Source: Planctobacterium marinum (lineage in GTDB: Bacteria > Pseudomonadota > Gammaproteobacteria > Enterobacterales > Alteromonadaceae). From it: a DNA stretch of 64,000 nt. Positions within the stretch are counted from its first letter, which is position 1. Every line of letters starts with the position of its first letter. Location: positions 437,300 through 501,299 of the forward strand of contig NZ_JAJEWQ010000002.1 in NCBI RefSeq assembly GCF_020687805.1. The letters are read 5' to 3'. Under the pieces are notes generated by a model, which did no database searches, was not told the origin of the DNA, and was given only the letters and a program-made list of their open reading frames with translations. Of the stretch, positions 34,728 to 43,713 are shown piece after piece. The position numbers and the translations under genes were made by a program.

Positions 34728-36938
34728 CTATTTGAGGTTACGATCAAAGAAATTAGTAATGGTGTTGTACAGGTGTATACCGGTTTGCTTACCGCGAATG
34801 CTGTGTTTCTTGCCGGGATAATCCATCACTTCAAAGGGAACGGCTAAATCCTGCAGGTGCTTGTACAGCATGGTGGAATGGGTAAACAGTACGTTATCGT
34901 CAGCCATGCCGTGATAGATCAGCAAATCGCCTTTCAGGTTTTCAGCATAGGGAAATACTGATGATTTGGTGTAAGCATCCGGGTTGCTGGTGGGGTTACC
35001 CATATAACGCTCAGTGTAATGCGTATCGTATAAACGCCAGTCGGTTACCGGGGCACCGGATACACCAGCCGCAAAATAGTCGGCTGCTTTAAACATGCTC
35101 ATCAGGGTCATGTAGCCACCATAGCTATGGCCATATACGCCGATTTTCTCTTTATCTACATAGGGCAGGGTATGCAGGAATTTCACACCAGCTACCTGGT
35201 CCTGAACTTCAATTTCGCCCATGCGTTCGTGTATGGGATCTTCAAAGGCTTTACCACGGTAATTTGAGCCGCGATTATCCACGCTGAATACCACGTAACC
35301 TTTATCCACCCAATGCTGCATCAGCAGACCACGGTTGCCACCCCACCGATTTTGTACCACCTGGGCGATTGGTCCACCGTAGAGATAAACGATGGCCGGG
35401 TGCTTGCCGGTAATCTGTTTGGGTGTCCACATTCTGTAGTGCAGCGTGACACCATCCTGGGTTTTCAGGGTACCAAATTCAGGTTTAACCCATTGTTCCT
35501 GATAGGCGGCTAACGGGTGGTTTTCATCCACAGCATTTTCCTTCAACCAGGTGAGCTGTTCGCCACTGGCTTTGTGTAAACTAACCTGTGGCGGCGTGTT
35601 GATGCTGGAAAAGTCATCCACATAAATGCTGGCGTCTTTGGAAAAAGCAATGGAGTGGAAACCAGTACGCTGGCTGACTTTACTGATATCCCCACCTTTT
35701 AATGAGACGCTGTAAAGGTGACGTTCTACCGGTGTGTCTTTGCGTCCTGTAAAATAGATTACCCCCGCTTTTTCATCGATGGCGGCTACTTCGTCCACCA
35801 CCCAGTCACCCTGTGTAAGTTGTGCCAACTGTTTGCCGGTATTGTCCATCAGGTACAGGTGTTTAAAACCATCCTTTTCTGAGGCCCAGACAAAGGCGTC
35901 CTGCTTTTTCAGAAAGTAAAGGTCGTCGTGCAGGTTGATCCAGGTCGGGCTGGACTCTGTCAGTAGTACCGAAACCTTATTGCTGCTGGTGTCCACCACT
36001 TTAAGCTGCAATTGTTTTTGGTCGCGGGTTTGCTGCTGAAAACTGAATTGCTGGCTGTTGTTCAGCCATTTTCCGCGAGCCAGATAAATATCCTGATTGT
36101 CGCCCAGATTTACCCAGTCAGTTTTTCCGGACGCGATGTCATAAATTGCCAGTTTTACCGTAACATTGGGTGTTCCGGCTCTGGGATAACGTTGCTCTAC
36201 CACTTTCACGTTATCGGCGTAAATCTCCGTACGGGTGATAATGTCTACCGGTGATTCGTCCACCCGAATAAACGCGATTTTGGATTCGTCAGGGGAAACC
36301 CAGTACCCTGTCATGCGATTCATTTCTTCCTGAGCAACAAATTCCGCCATACCATTTTTAATGGCATCACCGCCGTCACGGGTCACCTGGGTCTCTTCAC
36401 CGGTTGTGATGTTTTTCAGGAACAGGTTTTGTTCCCGAATAAACGAAATGAACGTGTTTTTAGGGGAGATTTTAATGTCGGTTTCGAAACTATCGGTTTC
36501 CAGTATTTGCTGAGCTTTGTCGCTGCCCATCGGATAATACCAGGCGTCTCCCGCCAGCGGGAACAACAGTGCCTTACCATCACTGGACCACTCGTATTCC
36601 ATGATGCCGGTACCATATTCACGTCGACGCTCACGGCGGGCTTTTTCTTCATCGGATAGTTCTTCTTTGCCACTGTGTAAGTTGTCGGCGTCAAACAACA
36701 ACTGAGTTTTTCCGGATTCAACGTTGTATTCCCACAGATCATAACGTTCGTAGTCAGTGACTTTACCCTGAATGAAAGTAACACGTTGACCATCCGGAGA
36801 GACTTTCAGTTTACTGGGGGCGGTGCCTTCCAGTGCGGGGGAGGCAAAAATGCGTTCAATGCTAAGTTTTTCTGGTTCCTGAGCCTGTACCAATGTACCG
36901 GAAAGGAGAATGCTGGAAAGCAGAGTGAGTTTTTTCAT
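34728..36938 (-). CDS. secreted prolyl oligopeptidase family S9 peptidase (DPP IV-like)
   Basis: This 736-residue serine peptidase probably removes dipeptides from peptides with Pro or Ala at position two, in the periplasm. It has a signal peptide (cut near VQAQ), an N-terminal beta-propeller (about 60-470) with the DPP IV-like Glu pair region EFVAQEEMNRMTGYW, and a C-terminal hydrolase domain. The catalytic triad is Ser605 in GHSYGG, Asp680/681 in HGMADDN and His712 in KKHS. The propeller Glu-Glu segment is the one that binds the free N-terminus of substrates in DPP IV, so an aminodipeptidase role is likely. A terminator follows. Confidence 0.92.
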   Translation of the reverse strand: MKKLTLLSSILLSGTLVQAQEPEKLSIERIFASPALEGTAPSKLKVSPDGQRVTFIQGKVTDYERYDLWEYNVESGKTQLLFDADNLHSGKEELSDEEKARRERRREYGTGIMEYEWSSDGKALLFPLAGDAWYYPMGSDKAQQILETDSFETDIKISPKNTFISFIREQNLFLKNITTGEETQVTRDGGDAIKNGMAEFVAQEEMNRMTGYWVSPDESKIAFIRVDESPVDIITRTEIYADNVKVVEQRYPRAGTPNVTVKLAIYDIASGKTDWVNLGDNQDIYLARGKWLNNSQQFSFQQQTRDQKQLQLKVVDTSSNKVSVLLTESSPTWINLHDDLYFLKKQDAFVWASEKDGFKHLYLMDNTGKQLAQLTQGDWVVDEVAAIDEKAGVIYFTGRKDTPVERHLYSVSLKGGDISKVSQRTGFHSIAFSKDASIYVDDFSSINTPPQVSLHKASGEQLTWLKENAVDENHPLAAYQEQWVKPEFGTLKTQDGVTLHYRMWTPKQITGKHPAIVYLYGGPIAQVVQNRWGGNRGLLMQHWVDKGYVVFSVDNRGSNYRGKAFEDPIHERMGEIEVQDQVAGVKFLHTLPYVDKEKIGVYGHSYGGYMTLMSMFKAADYFAAGVSGAPVTDWRLYDTHYTERYMGNPTSNPDAYTKSSVFPYAENLKGDLLIYHGMADDNVLFTHSTMLYKHLQDLAVPFEVMDYPGKKHSIRGKQTGIHLYNTITNFFDRNLK

Positions 36939-37072
36939 GCTTCAGAGTATCCTGTAGGCAAATTCATTCATGGCTTGGCAGGCGTTGTCTTTTAGTTGTT
37001 GTTTTGACAATCAAAATGGCAAAAATACTGCGCTGAGCCGGTAATACATTAATTTGAAGCGTAGTTTATAAC

Positions 37073-37711
37073 ATGCCAGCACAAAACCACAAAACCGCTT
37101 TGTTACTGGGTGCAACAGGATTGGTAGGTCAGCACTTACTGACGTTGTTACTGGAGGATGTCAGATACCATAAAGTGATATGCCTGTTGCGCTCGCCACT
37201 GCCAGCAGATGAGCTGGTTTCAACCTACCCGGAAAAGCTGCAGTTGCAGACAGTTGAATATGAACATCTGGAACAACAGGCGCACTTATTTAGCGCGGAT
37301 CATGTATATGTGTGCCTGGGTTCTACCATTAAAAAAGCTGGCAGTCAGCATGCCTTTAAGCGGGTGGACTACGACTATGTACTGCACGCCGCCAAACTGG
37401 CTATGCAAAAGCAAGCGCAGAGTTTTGTCTGGATTTCTTCGGTTGGTGCCGATGCCAACAGCGGTAATTTTTATTTAAAAGTCAAAGGCGAGTTAGAGCA
37501 GGCTATAGCGGCACTTCCCCGGTTGCGTGCGGCACCCGTGCAGCCTTCATTGTTACTGGGGGAGCGTGCTGAATTTCGCCCCGGTGAGCGCCTCGGTATT
37601 ATAGTTGGCAGGCTGATTGCCCCGCTGATGGCAGGGCCATTGCGCAGGTATCGTCCGGTTCATGCAATTCAGGTGGCGAAGCAAATGATAACGCAACAGT
37701 ATTGGGCGTAA
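37073..37711 (+). CDS. NAD(P)-binding oxidoreductase of the HTATIP2/atypical SDR type
   Basis: The 212-residue protein opens with a Rossmann nucleotide-binding motif (LLLGATGLVGQHLL) and has an SDR-like middle (DHVYVCLGST, FVWISSVGAD, Lys in VKGELEQAI). This is the layout of HTATIP2/Oxidoreductase-like atypical short-chain dehydrogenases, with Ser and Lys in place but no classic Tyr-x-x-x-Lys. Substrate and reaction are unknown. The trmN6-like gene starts 4 bases after its stop, so the two are co-transcribed. Confidence 0.82.
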   Translation: MPAQNHKTALLLGATGLVGQHLLTLLLEDVRYHKVICLLRSPLPADELVSTYPEKLQLQTVEYEHLEQQAHLFSADHVYVCLGSTIKKAGSQHAFKRVDYDYVLHAAKLAMQKQAQSFVWISSVGADANSGNFYLKVKGELEQAIAALPRLRAAPVQPSLLLGERAEFRPGERLGIIVGRLIAPLMAGPLRRYRPVHAIQVAKQMITQQYWA

Positions 37712-37715
37712 ACCG

Positions 37716-38471
37716 GTGTTTAGATGTAAGCAGTTTGTGGTGCAACAGGCACACTGCGCCATGAAAGTCGGCACCGACAGTATGTTGCTGGGCAGTTGGT
37801 GTGAACCTGAAAGCGCGACACAGATACTGGATATTGGTTGCGGCACCGGGCTGTTAAGTTTGATGATGGCGCAAAAAAGTGATGACAATTGTCAGATAAC
37901 GGCACTGGAACTGGATGAACCGGCAGCGCAGCAGGCGCTGGAAAATGTGGCGGCGTCGCCGTGGCCGGATAAAATTCAGGTTATCCATGCGGACTTTACA
38001 AGCTGGCAGCGCACCACAAAACAACGCTTCTCTTTGATTATCAGCAATCCACCCTGGTTCGAATTTACCCCGTCAGCCGCTCACAACGCTGATAACCAGC
38101 AACGAGATAAGGCCCGAACTGCCGCCCGCCAACAACAAAGTTTGCCATTGGCGTCACTTTTTACCGGTGTCGCGAACTTACTTACGGACAGTGGCCGGTT
38201 TTATTTTGTGTTGCCGTCGGGTGCCGAAAAAACAGTAATGGGCCTAATCAAAGAGCAGTGTATGCAGCTGGTGGCGATCGTTAACGTTAAAGCCACACCT
38301 GAAAAAGCGCCTTACTGTCAGCTATGGTGCCTGAAGAAGAACAGTGATGCAGGCAGCGGCACAGACTATCTCATGGATAAGCCAGTTGCAGAGCTTATCG
38401 TACGAGACAATGAGGGCGTTTACAGCGACGCATTTAAAACGCTTTGTCAGCCTTTTTATCTGAACTTTTAA
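37716..38471 (+). CDS. trmN6: tRNA1(Val) adenine-N6 methyltransferase
   Basis: It methylates A37 of tRNA1(Val) using S-adenosylmethionine. The 251-residue sequence begins with the family's marker FRCKQF, QAHCAMKVGTDSMLLGSW, then SAM motif I (ILDIGCGTGLLSL, about 37-49), and the amino-MTase motif NPPW. The only start in reach is the GTG at 37716; a stop lies nine codons upstream. No clear ribosome site precedes it, so it may depend on coupling with the SDR gene that ends 4 bases before. The gene is also called yfiC. Confidence 0.9.
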   Translation: MFRCKQFVVQQAHCAMKVGTDSMLLGSWCEPESATQILDIGCGTGLLSLMMAQKSDDNCQITALELDEPAAQQALENVAASPWPDKIQVIHADFTSWQRTTKQRFSLIISNPPWFEFTPSAAHNADNQQRDKARTAARQQQSLPLASLFTGVANLLTDSGRFYFVLPSGAEKTVMGLIKEQCMQLVAIVNVKATPEKAPYCQLWCLKKNSDAGSGTDYLMDKPVAELIVRDNEGVYSDAFKTLCQPFYLNF

Positions 38472-38540
38472 TTCTAAAAGCGCAGTTTTTAATAGTTAAA
38501 AAATGTAATGAAACTGGCGTAATGGCAGATAAAGTAAATA

Positions 38541-38571
38541 GCACTAATAATAATTTAATTATTATTTAGTG
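38541..38571. repeat. AT-rich inverted repeat before the CheW-like gene
   Basis: GCACTAATAATAATT and AATTATTATTTAGTG make an imperfect dyad of about 30 bases in the 251-base gene-free gap, and a second small dyad (GTAACT-N5-AGTTAC) follows at about 38574-38590. It may be a regulator site or a promoter-region structure. Confidence 0.4.
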
Positions 38572-38722
38572 GCGTAACTCAATCAGTTACAAATAAATTA
38601 TTTCCTTTTTGTCTGGTGTTGCTATATTTAATTTGTCCACCAATTAAATGGCGGATGAAACAACATCAAAAACAAAGCAGGACTTTTTCCACGGATTGGG
38701 AAACCTTTGTAGGGGAGCTGTT

Positions 38723-39100
38723 ATGAGCGAAAGTCAATTACCCTCCAGTATCAGCCAACTGACCGATTCGTTGCAGGTGGTGCAGTTTTATTGTCGAAAC
38801 ATTCCTATTCAAATCCCTAAATTTGCGGTGTACGCCATTTTGGATAATCCGGTGTTCGATAAAATAGTTTACCGGGATAATCGCAAAGTTGGATTAATTA
38901 AATTAGGCCGTTATCTGGTACCGGTAATTGATCCATTACACGGAAAATTAAACGAGCAGCCAAAACACATCGTTGTCATAAGTCAAAGCAAAGGAAATAA
39001 GTTCGGACTTTTTGGCTATCCGGCTGATGCGGTAAAAGACAACCTGCAGTTGCCTTTTTATCATCGTTCGGTGCGTAAAATCGTTAAAGATTTTGTCTGA
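38723..39100 (+). CDS. orphan CheW-like single-domain protein
   Basis: I chose ATG 38723, with AGGGGAG upstream. The 125-residue product looks like a lone CheW domain: an entry strand (VQFYCRNIPIQIP), FAVYAILDNP, a gap, VGLIKLGRYLVPVIDPL, the strand HIVVISQSKG and a final FGYPADAVKD. In chemotaxis proteins this fold bridges receptor and kinase. No che gene lies nearby, and the protein is shorter at the end than CheW. It may be an adaptor for a signalling protein encoded elsewhere. The assignment is by pattern only. Confidence 0.6.
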   Translation: MSESQLPSSISQLTDSLQVVQFYCRNIPIQIPKFAVYAILDNPVFDKIVYRDNRKVGLIKLGRYLVPVIDPLHGKLNEQPKHIVVISQSKGNKFGLFGYPADAVKDNLQLPFYHRSVRKIVKDFV

Positions 39101-39126
39101 CCATTAGAATGAGCATTGCGCAACGC

Positions 39127-39570
39127 TCAGAGCGTTAAGGTGTAATAGTCGAAACTATCGATCAGCTTGTAACCAAGTTGATCGTAAAGTGCCTTTGCCT
39201 GATGATTATCTTTGGCTGTCGCCAGCTTGATCGCATGAGCCTTATTTTTTTCGGCGAAGGCCTGCGCGGTTCTCATCAGCGCTTTTGCTACACCTTGCTT
39301 TCTTGAATCCTGAGTGACAAAAAGATCATTCAGAATATACACCTGCTTCATGGCAACAGATGAAAACGACGGGAATAACTGCGTGAATCCCATGCCCGTG
39401 TTGTGTTCATCAATCGCCATATAAATGATGGAATCCTGATTGTCCAGCCTTGCACTGATAAACGCTGTGGCAGCAGCAATATCAGCCGGTTGCTGGTAAA
39501 ACTGGCGATACTGATCAAACAAATTGGCACATTGCTCAAGGGTGTCCTGGGTGACCTGCACAATTTTCAT
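39127..39570 (-). CDS. GNAT-family N-acetyltransferase
   Basis: It is a 147-residue acetyl-CoA-dependent acetyltransferase. The order is standard: an N-terminal helix pair (LEQCANLFDQYRQFY), a mid-sheet strand ending in LNDLFVTQDSRKQGVAKALM, where the CoA-binding R/Q-x-x-G-x-A loop lies, and the C-terminal part ATAKDNHQAKALYDQLGYK with Asn and Tyr. The spacing is like that of small aminoglycoside- or protein-acetylating members, but the substrate is unknown. It is convergent with the CheW-like gene, stops 26 bases apart. Confidence 0.87.
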   Translation of the reverse strand: MKIVQVTQDTLEQCANLFDQYRQFYQQPADIAAATAFISARLDNQDSIIYMAIDEHNTGMGFTQLFPSFSSVAMKQVYILNDLFVTQDSRKQGVAKALMRTAQAFAEKNKAHAIKLATAKDNHQAKALYDQLGYKLIDSFDYYTLTL

Positions 39571-39618
39571 TGGCTTGTTTCTCTCTGTCTGGTTAGGGTG
39601 GGTTTAAACGTCGTCACT

Positions 39619-40422
39619 TTATGATACGTTTTGCTGATCAAGGGCTTTGCCAAGGGTAATAAAATACTGGATAAAATAGCCTGCGATTTGCTGTCGCTGA
39701 TGCTGCTCCGGATAAATGCCCAGTTTCGCTTCGGCTGACTGCCTGGTGCCCTGCACCAGAAATGCGTTTTTCAGAGATTGATCCTGTACAAAGGCTTCAA
39801 ATGCCCGGGCGCAAACTTCCTGTGGTTGCGCATAATAGTAGGTATTCAACGATTTGTCAGCGGTAACACTTTTGATAAACAAATCGCTGAGCTGATCGCT
39901 ATTTTCTCGCAAAAATATGTTTTGATAGCAGCTTTCCAGTAAGTGGTTTAATGGATGCTCTATTACCTGTTGGTGCTTAAGCCACAACACAGAGGCAAAG
40001 TCGCGATGGCTGGCGCGTTTAAACAGCTTTTGGCTGATGTAGTGATCGAAGGCGTGAAACCATTCATGGGCCAGTGCGCCGCCACCGGCATTTTTAGCTA
40101 ACGCCAGTGTGCGGGTGCCGGAATTGTAGTGGGCCGAGCTGTATTTTTGCCCGCCTTTACCAAAAGCGAGGGACAAGGTGCCATTGAGGGAAATCACCTG
40201 TTCCGGTACCTGCAGTATGGTCATCAGATCGCAAAGTGCGTCAAAAAACAAATTTGCCGCTATCTGTTGTTCCTGTTTTGTGACCCAGTTGCCCACCGTC
40301 GCGGTTTTAAAGCCGAAGATTTTAACGATGTCGTTAAATGACACATCCGCTCCGTCGCGATGGCTGGGACCATTGCGGTAGTAGCTTTGATGTAAACGGG
40401 ATGACGGTTGCTGTTGGGGCAA
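39619..40422 (-). CDS. CLCA_X family protein with HExxH motif (LPD1-like)
   Basis: The 267-residue protein has the CLCA_X/LPD1 pattern: RNGPSHRDGADVSFNDIVKI, FGFKTATVGNWVTKQEQQ, GTLSLAFG, then HEWFHAFDH (119-127) with a zinc-metalloprotease-like HExxH (His119, Glu120, His123) and a downstream Glu in CARAFEAF that may be a third ligand. Members of this group are conserved but uncharacterised. The start is the TTG at 40422; an upstream in-frame stop allows only rare codons beyond it. It is divergent from the subtilase gene at 40615. Confidence 0.78.
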   Translation of the reverse strand: MPQQQPSSRLHQSYYRNGPSHRDGADVSFNDIVKIFGFKTATVGNWVTKQEQQIAANLFFDALCDLMTILQVPEQVISLNGTLSLAFGKGGQKYSSAHYNSGTRTLALAKNAGGGALAHEWFHAFDHYISQKLFKRASHRDFASVLWLKHQQVIEHPLNHLLESCYQNIFLRENSDQLSDLFIKSVTADKSLNTYYYAQPQEVCARAFEAFVQDQSLKNAFLVQGTRQSAEAKLGIYPEQHQRQQIAGYFIQYFITLGKALDQQNVS

Positions 40423-40491
40423 GGGAATGTTGTCTCAATCAAATATAGGTTGATGATAGCAGGCGCGGGCGTCTGGCTCAAAGTTGAGAAA

Positions 40492-40518
40492 CCTGATCGA
40501 GATCCCAGCTCGATCAGG
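40492..40518. promoter_or_regulatory. perfect hairpin in the subtilase leader (first)
   Basis: CCTGATCGAG (40492-40501) pairs with CTCGATCAGG (40509-40518) around ATCCCAG: a perfect 10-bp stem. The genes on each side are divergent, so no terminator is needed here; an operator or RNA leader structure is more likely. Confidence 0.5.
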
Positions 40519-40539
40519 GCAATTATGCAAGGGTGAATC

Positions 40540-40555
40540 TGGGGGTTTTCCCCCA
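40540..40555. promoter_or_regulatory. GC hairpin in the subtilase leader (second)
   Basis: TGGGGG-TTTT-CCCCCA is a perfect 6-bp GC stem 60 bases before the subtilase ATG and 22 bases after the first hairpin. If transcribed, the two stems form a tandem leader structure. Confidence 0.5.
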
Positions 40556-40614
40556 TAGCATCAGTACCCACATTCTTGAATACTTTCCTGGTAAAATTGA
40601 TTGAGGAAGTATTC

Positions 40615-43074
40615 ATGTCCGTCTTTAACCGTAAAAACCTTATTTCATTGGCGGTGGCTTTTGCACTGCCGGCTGCTGGTCTGCAGGCAAAAACCTTTGA
40701 TGCCGATCTCGCTGAAGTGTTCGCCGAGAATCCGTTGGATCTGCAACAGGTGATCGTCACTTTTGAAGGTCACGCTGCCCCCACCAGTGAGCAGTTGAAT
40801 GCCCTTGAGGTACTGGGCATCAACGCTGGAGTCAGTATGCAGCAACTGCCGATAGTGGGTGTATTAGCCACCAAAGAGCAGGTTGAAGCTCTGTATCAAC
40901 GGGATGATGTGGTGTCTGTCTGGCACAATGATCCGCTGGTGCTGGAAAACCACGATTCCACCCGCATCACCGGTGTTCAGGCTATGCGTGCAGACCGCTC
41001 TTTGCGCAATAACGGTGTGCCTTTTTCGGGCCGGGGTATTGGCGTGGTGGTCAATGATTCCGGGGTTGATGGTAGTCATGGCGATCTGATGTTCCCCAAT
41101 CATGTTGTGCAAAATGTGCTGGCCCAAACTAATCTGCACAGCTTTAGCAGCATTTTGCCCATCACCTATCAGGAAGATATCACTAACACCGATATCGGTG
41201 GCGGGCATGGTACTCACGTGGCTGGCACAGTTGGCGGCAATGGTGCTAAAAGCTCCGGTTTACACGCCGGTGTCGCTCCCGGAGCTGACATCATTGGATA
41301 CGGTTCAGGTGCAGGGTTATTTATTTTAGATACGCTGGGCGGATTCGATTACGCTCTGACCCATCAGTACGACTACAATATTCGGGTAATTTCTAATTCA
41401 TTCGGCAATACCGGCGATGTGGGCACCGAGTTTAACCCGGATGATCCCACCAATATCGCGACTAAGGCACTGGCCGACAATGGCATTATCACCGTGTTTT
41501 CAGCCGGTAATTCTGGCTCTGGCGAATCCACCATTACCGGGAACTTCAAAAAGGCGCCCTGGGTAGTCACCGTAGCCGCAGGGGACAAGCAGGGTCAACT
41601 GGCCGACTTCAGCTCTCGTGGTGTCTCCGGTAAGGGAGATACTGTGGTGGTGGATGGCGAAGTTTACCAATGGGAAGACCGGCCGACAGTTACCGCGCCT
41701 GGTGTAGATGTGATTTCTGCCAGAGCGTCAACTTCCAGTTTAGGAGGGCTAAGTGCTCAGGACGATGTGGATATGGTCGCGCCTGAACACTTGCCTTTCT
41801 ACACTGTGTCCAGCGGTACCTCTATGGCTGCGCCGCATGTTTCAGGGATAGTGGCGTTGATGTTGGAAGCGAATCCCAACCTGCAATGGTCCGATGTGAA
41901 GCGCATCCTGCAGGAAACAGCCACGCCAATGGCGGGCAGAGAGTCCTGGGAAGTGGGTGCCGGTTATGTAAATGCTCACGCTGCTGTGAAGGCTGTAGTG
42001 GAGGGGGAATCGGCCTGGGGTGACACCAGCAAATTAAACCGGGAGTTCAATGCTCAGGCATTAGTTACCGAGGGCGATTCGTTTACTTTGTCTACCACCT
42101 ATATTCCGGTAGGAGAATCACCTACAGAAACTTTTGACGTGCCACCTGGGGTTTCACTGGTAATCGCCAGTGCCAGCATCGAAACTGCTACTGCCTTTGT
42201 ACTGGAAGATCCGGCAGGTAACCGCTACGGTTCAGGCATTGGTCTGCCGGTTCTCGGTTCTTCAGTGGGGGTTTCTGCGCCCGGTATGGCAGGGCCCTGG
42301 AAGCTGTATTCTCGTGGTATTGGCAGTATAAGTGGCGTATCGGTTGACCCTGTGGGGGTTACCAATGGCATTGGTGTACCTGCTACCAACACAGTCAATA
42401 TCCGGTTACTGGAAACCGCCGGATTTGCCGGTATCGATGATACTCAGAATCATCCCGCCAGACCTTTTGTGGAGTATGTGGTTGCAGAACAACTGATGGA
42501 TGCTAAAAAGCAAGGCTTTAAACCCGATGCGCCGCTTAAGCGCATAGAACTGGCAGACAGCATGACGCTGGCAGGTAACCTCAGACAATCAATAAATGGC
42601 AACCAGGCGGTATTTGCTGATGTCAGTGCTGATGCTCACGGAATTGCCAACAGTGCAGCACAAACCGGCGGTGTATTGTCTGACCTGGAATTCGCAGATG
42701 CAGCAACCGTCGCACCAGAAAGCCCGGAACACTTCGGCGCAAATATGACTGTGACCAAAGAGCAAATGGCTTATACATTGGTACAGGCGTTAGGTTTGCA
42801 AGACAGTGCTAATGCGTTTGACAGCAACAGCCCGTTAATTGCCATTGTCTTTGACCAGGCGGTGGAAGTTGCGGATTCTGCTGACATTGCGCCACAACTG
42901 CGCGGTCATGTGCAACAGGCACTGGCACTGGGATTACTTTCGGTGCAGGTGGATGTAGAGCAAGGGCCTTTTGACCTGGAGCCCACTCTGGTGGCCAGAT
43001 TTGAACCTGCTAACAGTGTCAGCCGGGGTGAAGCGGCGATGACCATCACCAGATTCAGACAACTGGCCGACTAG
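40615..43074 (+). CDS. secreted subtilisin-like serine peptidase (S8) with SLH-like C-terminus
   Basis: I start at ATG 40615, which has AGGAAG upstream and opens a signal peptide (to about residue 25). The 819-residue protein has a propeptide-like region (30-115), then an S8 catalytic domain with Asp148 (NDSGVD), His198 (GHGTH) and Ser403 (GTSMAAPH), plus the oxyanion Asn in SAGNSGSGE. Beyond residue 480 lie beta-rich domains and near the end SLH-like segments (NHPARPFVEYVV, GFKPDAPLKRIELAD, SRGEAAMT). It is a paralogue of the gene at 49319; both keep Asp at residue 148. Its stop is 12 bases from the stop of the NarL-type regulator on the other strand. Confidence 0.92.
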   Translation: MSVFNRKNLISLAVAFALPAAGLQAKTFDADLAEVFAENPLDLQQVIVTFEGHAAPTSEQLNALEVLGINAGVSMQQLPIVGVLATKEQVEALYQRDDVVSVWHNDPLVLENHDSTRITGVQAMRADRSLRNNGVPFSGRGIGVVVNDSGVDGSHGDLMFPNHVVQNVLAQTNLHSFSSILPITYQEDITNTDIGGGHGTHVAGTVGGNGAKSSGLHAGVAPGADIIGYGSGAGLFILDTLGGFDYALTHQYDYNIRVISNSFGNTGDVGTEFNPDDPTNIATKALADNGIITVFSAGNSGSGESTITGNFKKAPWVVTVAAGDKQGQLADFSSRGVSGKGDTVVVDGEVYQWEDRPTVTAPGVDVISARASTSSLGGLSAQDDVDMVAPEHLPFYTVSSGTSMAAPHVSGIVALMLEANPNLQWSDVKRILQETATPMAGRESWEVGAGYVNAHAAVKAVVEGESAWGDTSKLNREFNAQALVTEGDSFTLSTTYIPVGESPTETFDVPPGVSLVIASASIETATAFVLEDPAGNRYGSGIGLPVLGSSVGVSAPGMAGPWKLYSRGIGSISGVSVDPVGVTNGIGVPATNTVNIRLLETAGFAGIDDTQNHPARPFVEYVVAEQLMDAKKQGFKPDAPLKRIELADSMTLAGNLRQSINGNQAVFADVSADAHGIANSAAQTGGVLSDLEFADAATVAPESPEHFGANMTVTKEQMAYTLVQALGLQDSANAFDSNSPLIAIVFDQAVEVADSADIAPQLRGHVQQALALGLLSVQVDVEQGPFDLEPTLVARFEPANSVSRGEAAMTITRFRQLAD

Positions 43075-43086
43075 GTTAGCTTACTT

Positions 43087-43713
43087 TTATTCCAGGAGGC
43101 CGGCTTTGCCGGCCAATCGGATCAACTCTGCAGAACTCCCCACTTCTAACTTTTTGTAAATGTTACTGCGATGATTCTCGGCTGTTTTGAGGCTCATATT
43201 CAATAGCTCGGCAATTTTTCTGCTGGTGTTACCGGCGGCCACCAAAAAAAACACTTCTCGTTCTCTTCGGGTCAGCGCGGTCAGTGGGTTAACCCGCGAT
43301 TTGCTACCGGGGTGAATATCTGTAGTGGTTTGGTCTGGAAACACCTGTTTGCCGGCAGCCACTAGTTTGATGGCGTTAATCAATTCATCTGCTGAAGATT
43401 CTTTCAGCATATAACCACGGGCACCGGCCTGCTGCATGGTTTCGATATACTCCAGCTCATTGTGCATCGACAGTACCAGAATACGGGCATCGGGACGCTG
43501 CGCCAGTAACTTATCTATGGCCACCAGACCGCTCATTTTCGGCATGGAGATGTCCATGACTATAACGTCCGGTGAGAGTTTCAGTGCCTGATTGATTAAC
43601 TCCTGACCGTCACCACATTCTCCGATTACTGCCAGTTCCGGATCGGCATTGAGTACCTGACTCAGGCCCTGACGCATGAGTTGGTGATCATCGGCGAGGA
43701 TCAGTGAAATCAT
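43087..43713 (-). CDS. NarL/LuxR-type response regulator
   Basis: This 208-residue transcription factor has an N-terminal receiver domain with Asp8-Asp9, phosphate acceptor Asp54 (VIVMDISMP), Ser/Thr-type switch residue and Lys in MLKESS, and a C-terminal LuxR helix-turn-helix (LTRREREVFFLVAAGNTSRK, then SLKTAENHRSNIYKKL). It is the last gene of a five-gene minus-strand operon and overlaps the histidine kinase gene by four bases, so the two are a pair. Likely targets, by position, are the operon itself and the flanking subtilases. Confidence 0.93.
   Translation of the reverse strand: MISLILADDHQLMRQGLSQVLNADPELAVIGECGDGQELINQALKLSPDVIVMDISMPKMSGLVAIDKLLAQRPDARILVLSMHNELEYIETMQQAGARGYMLKESSADELINAIKLVAAGKQVFPDQTTTDIHPGSKSRVNPLTALTRREREVFFLVAAGNTSRKIAELLNMSLKTAENHRSNIYKKLEVGSSAELIRLAGKAGLLE

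Noticed and set aside
39110-39129. TGAGC...GCTCA dyad between the CheW-like and GNAT genes as terminator
   Set aside because: Short stem, no T run, and it overlaps the GNAT stop codon.
43097-43115. GGCCGGC-TTT-GCCGGCC hairpin as terminator of the subtilase gene
   Set aside because: It lies within the last codons of the NarL regulator gene and has no T run; may act but I cannot separate it from coding constraint.
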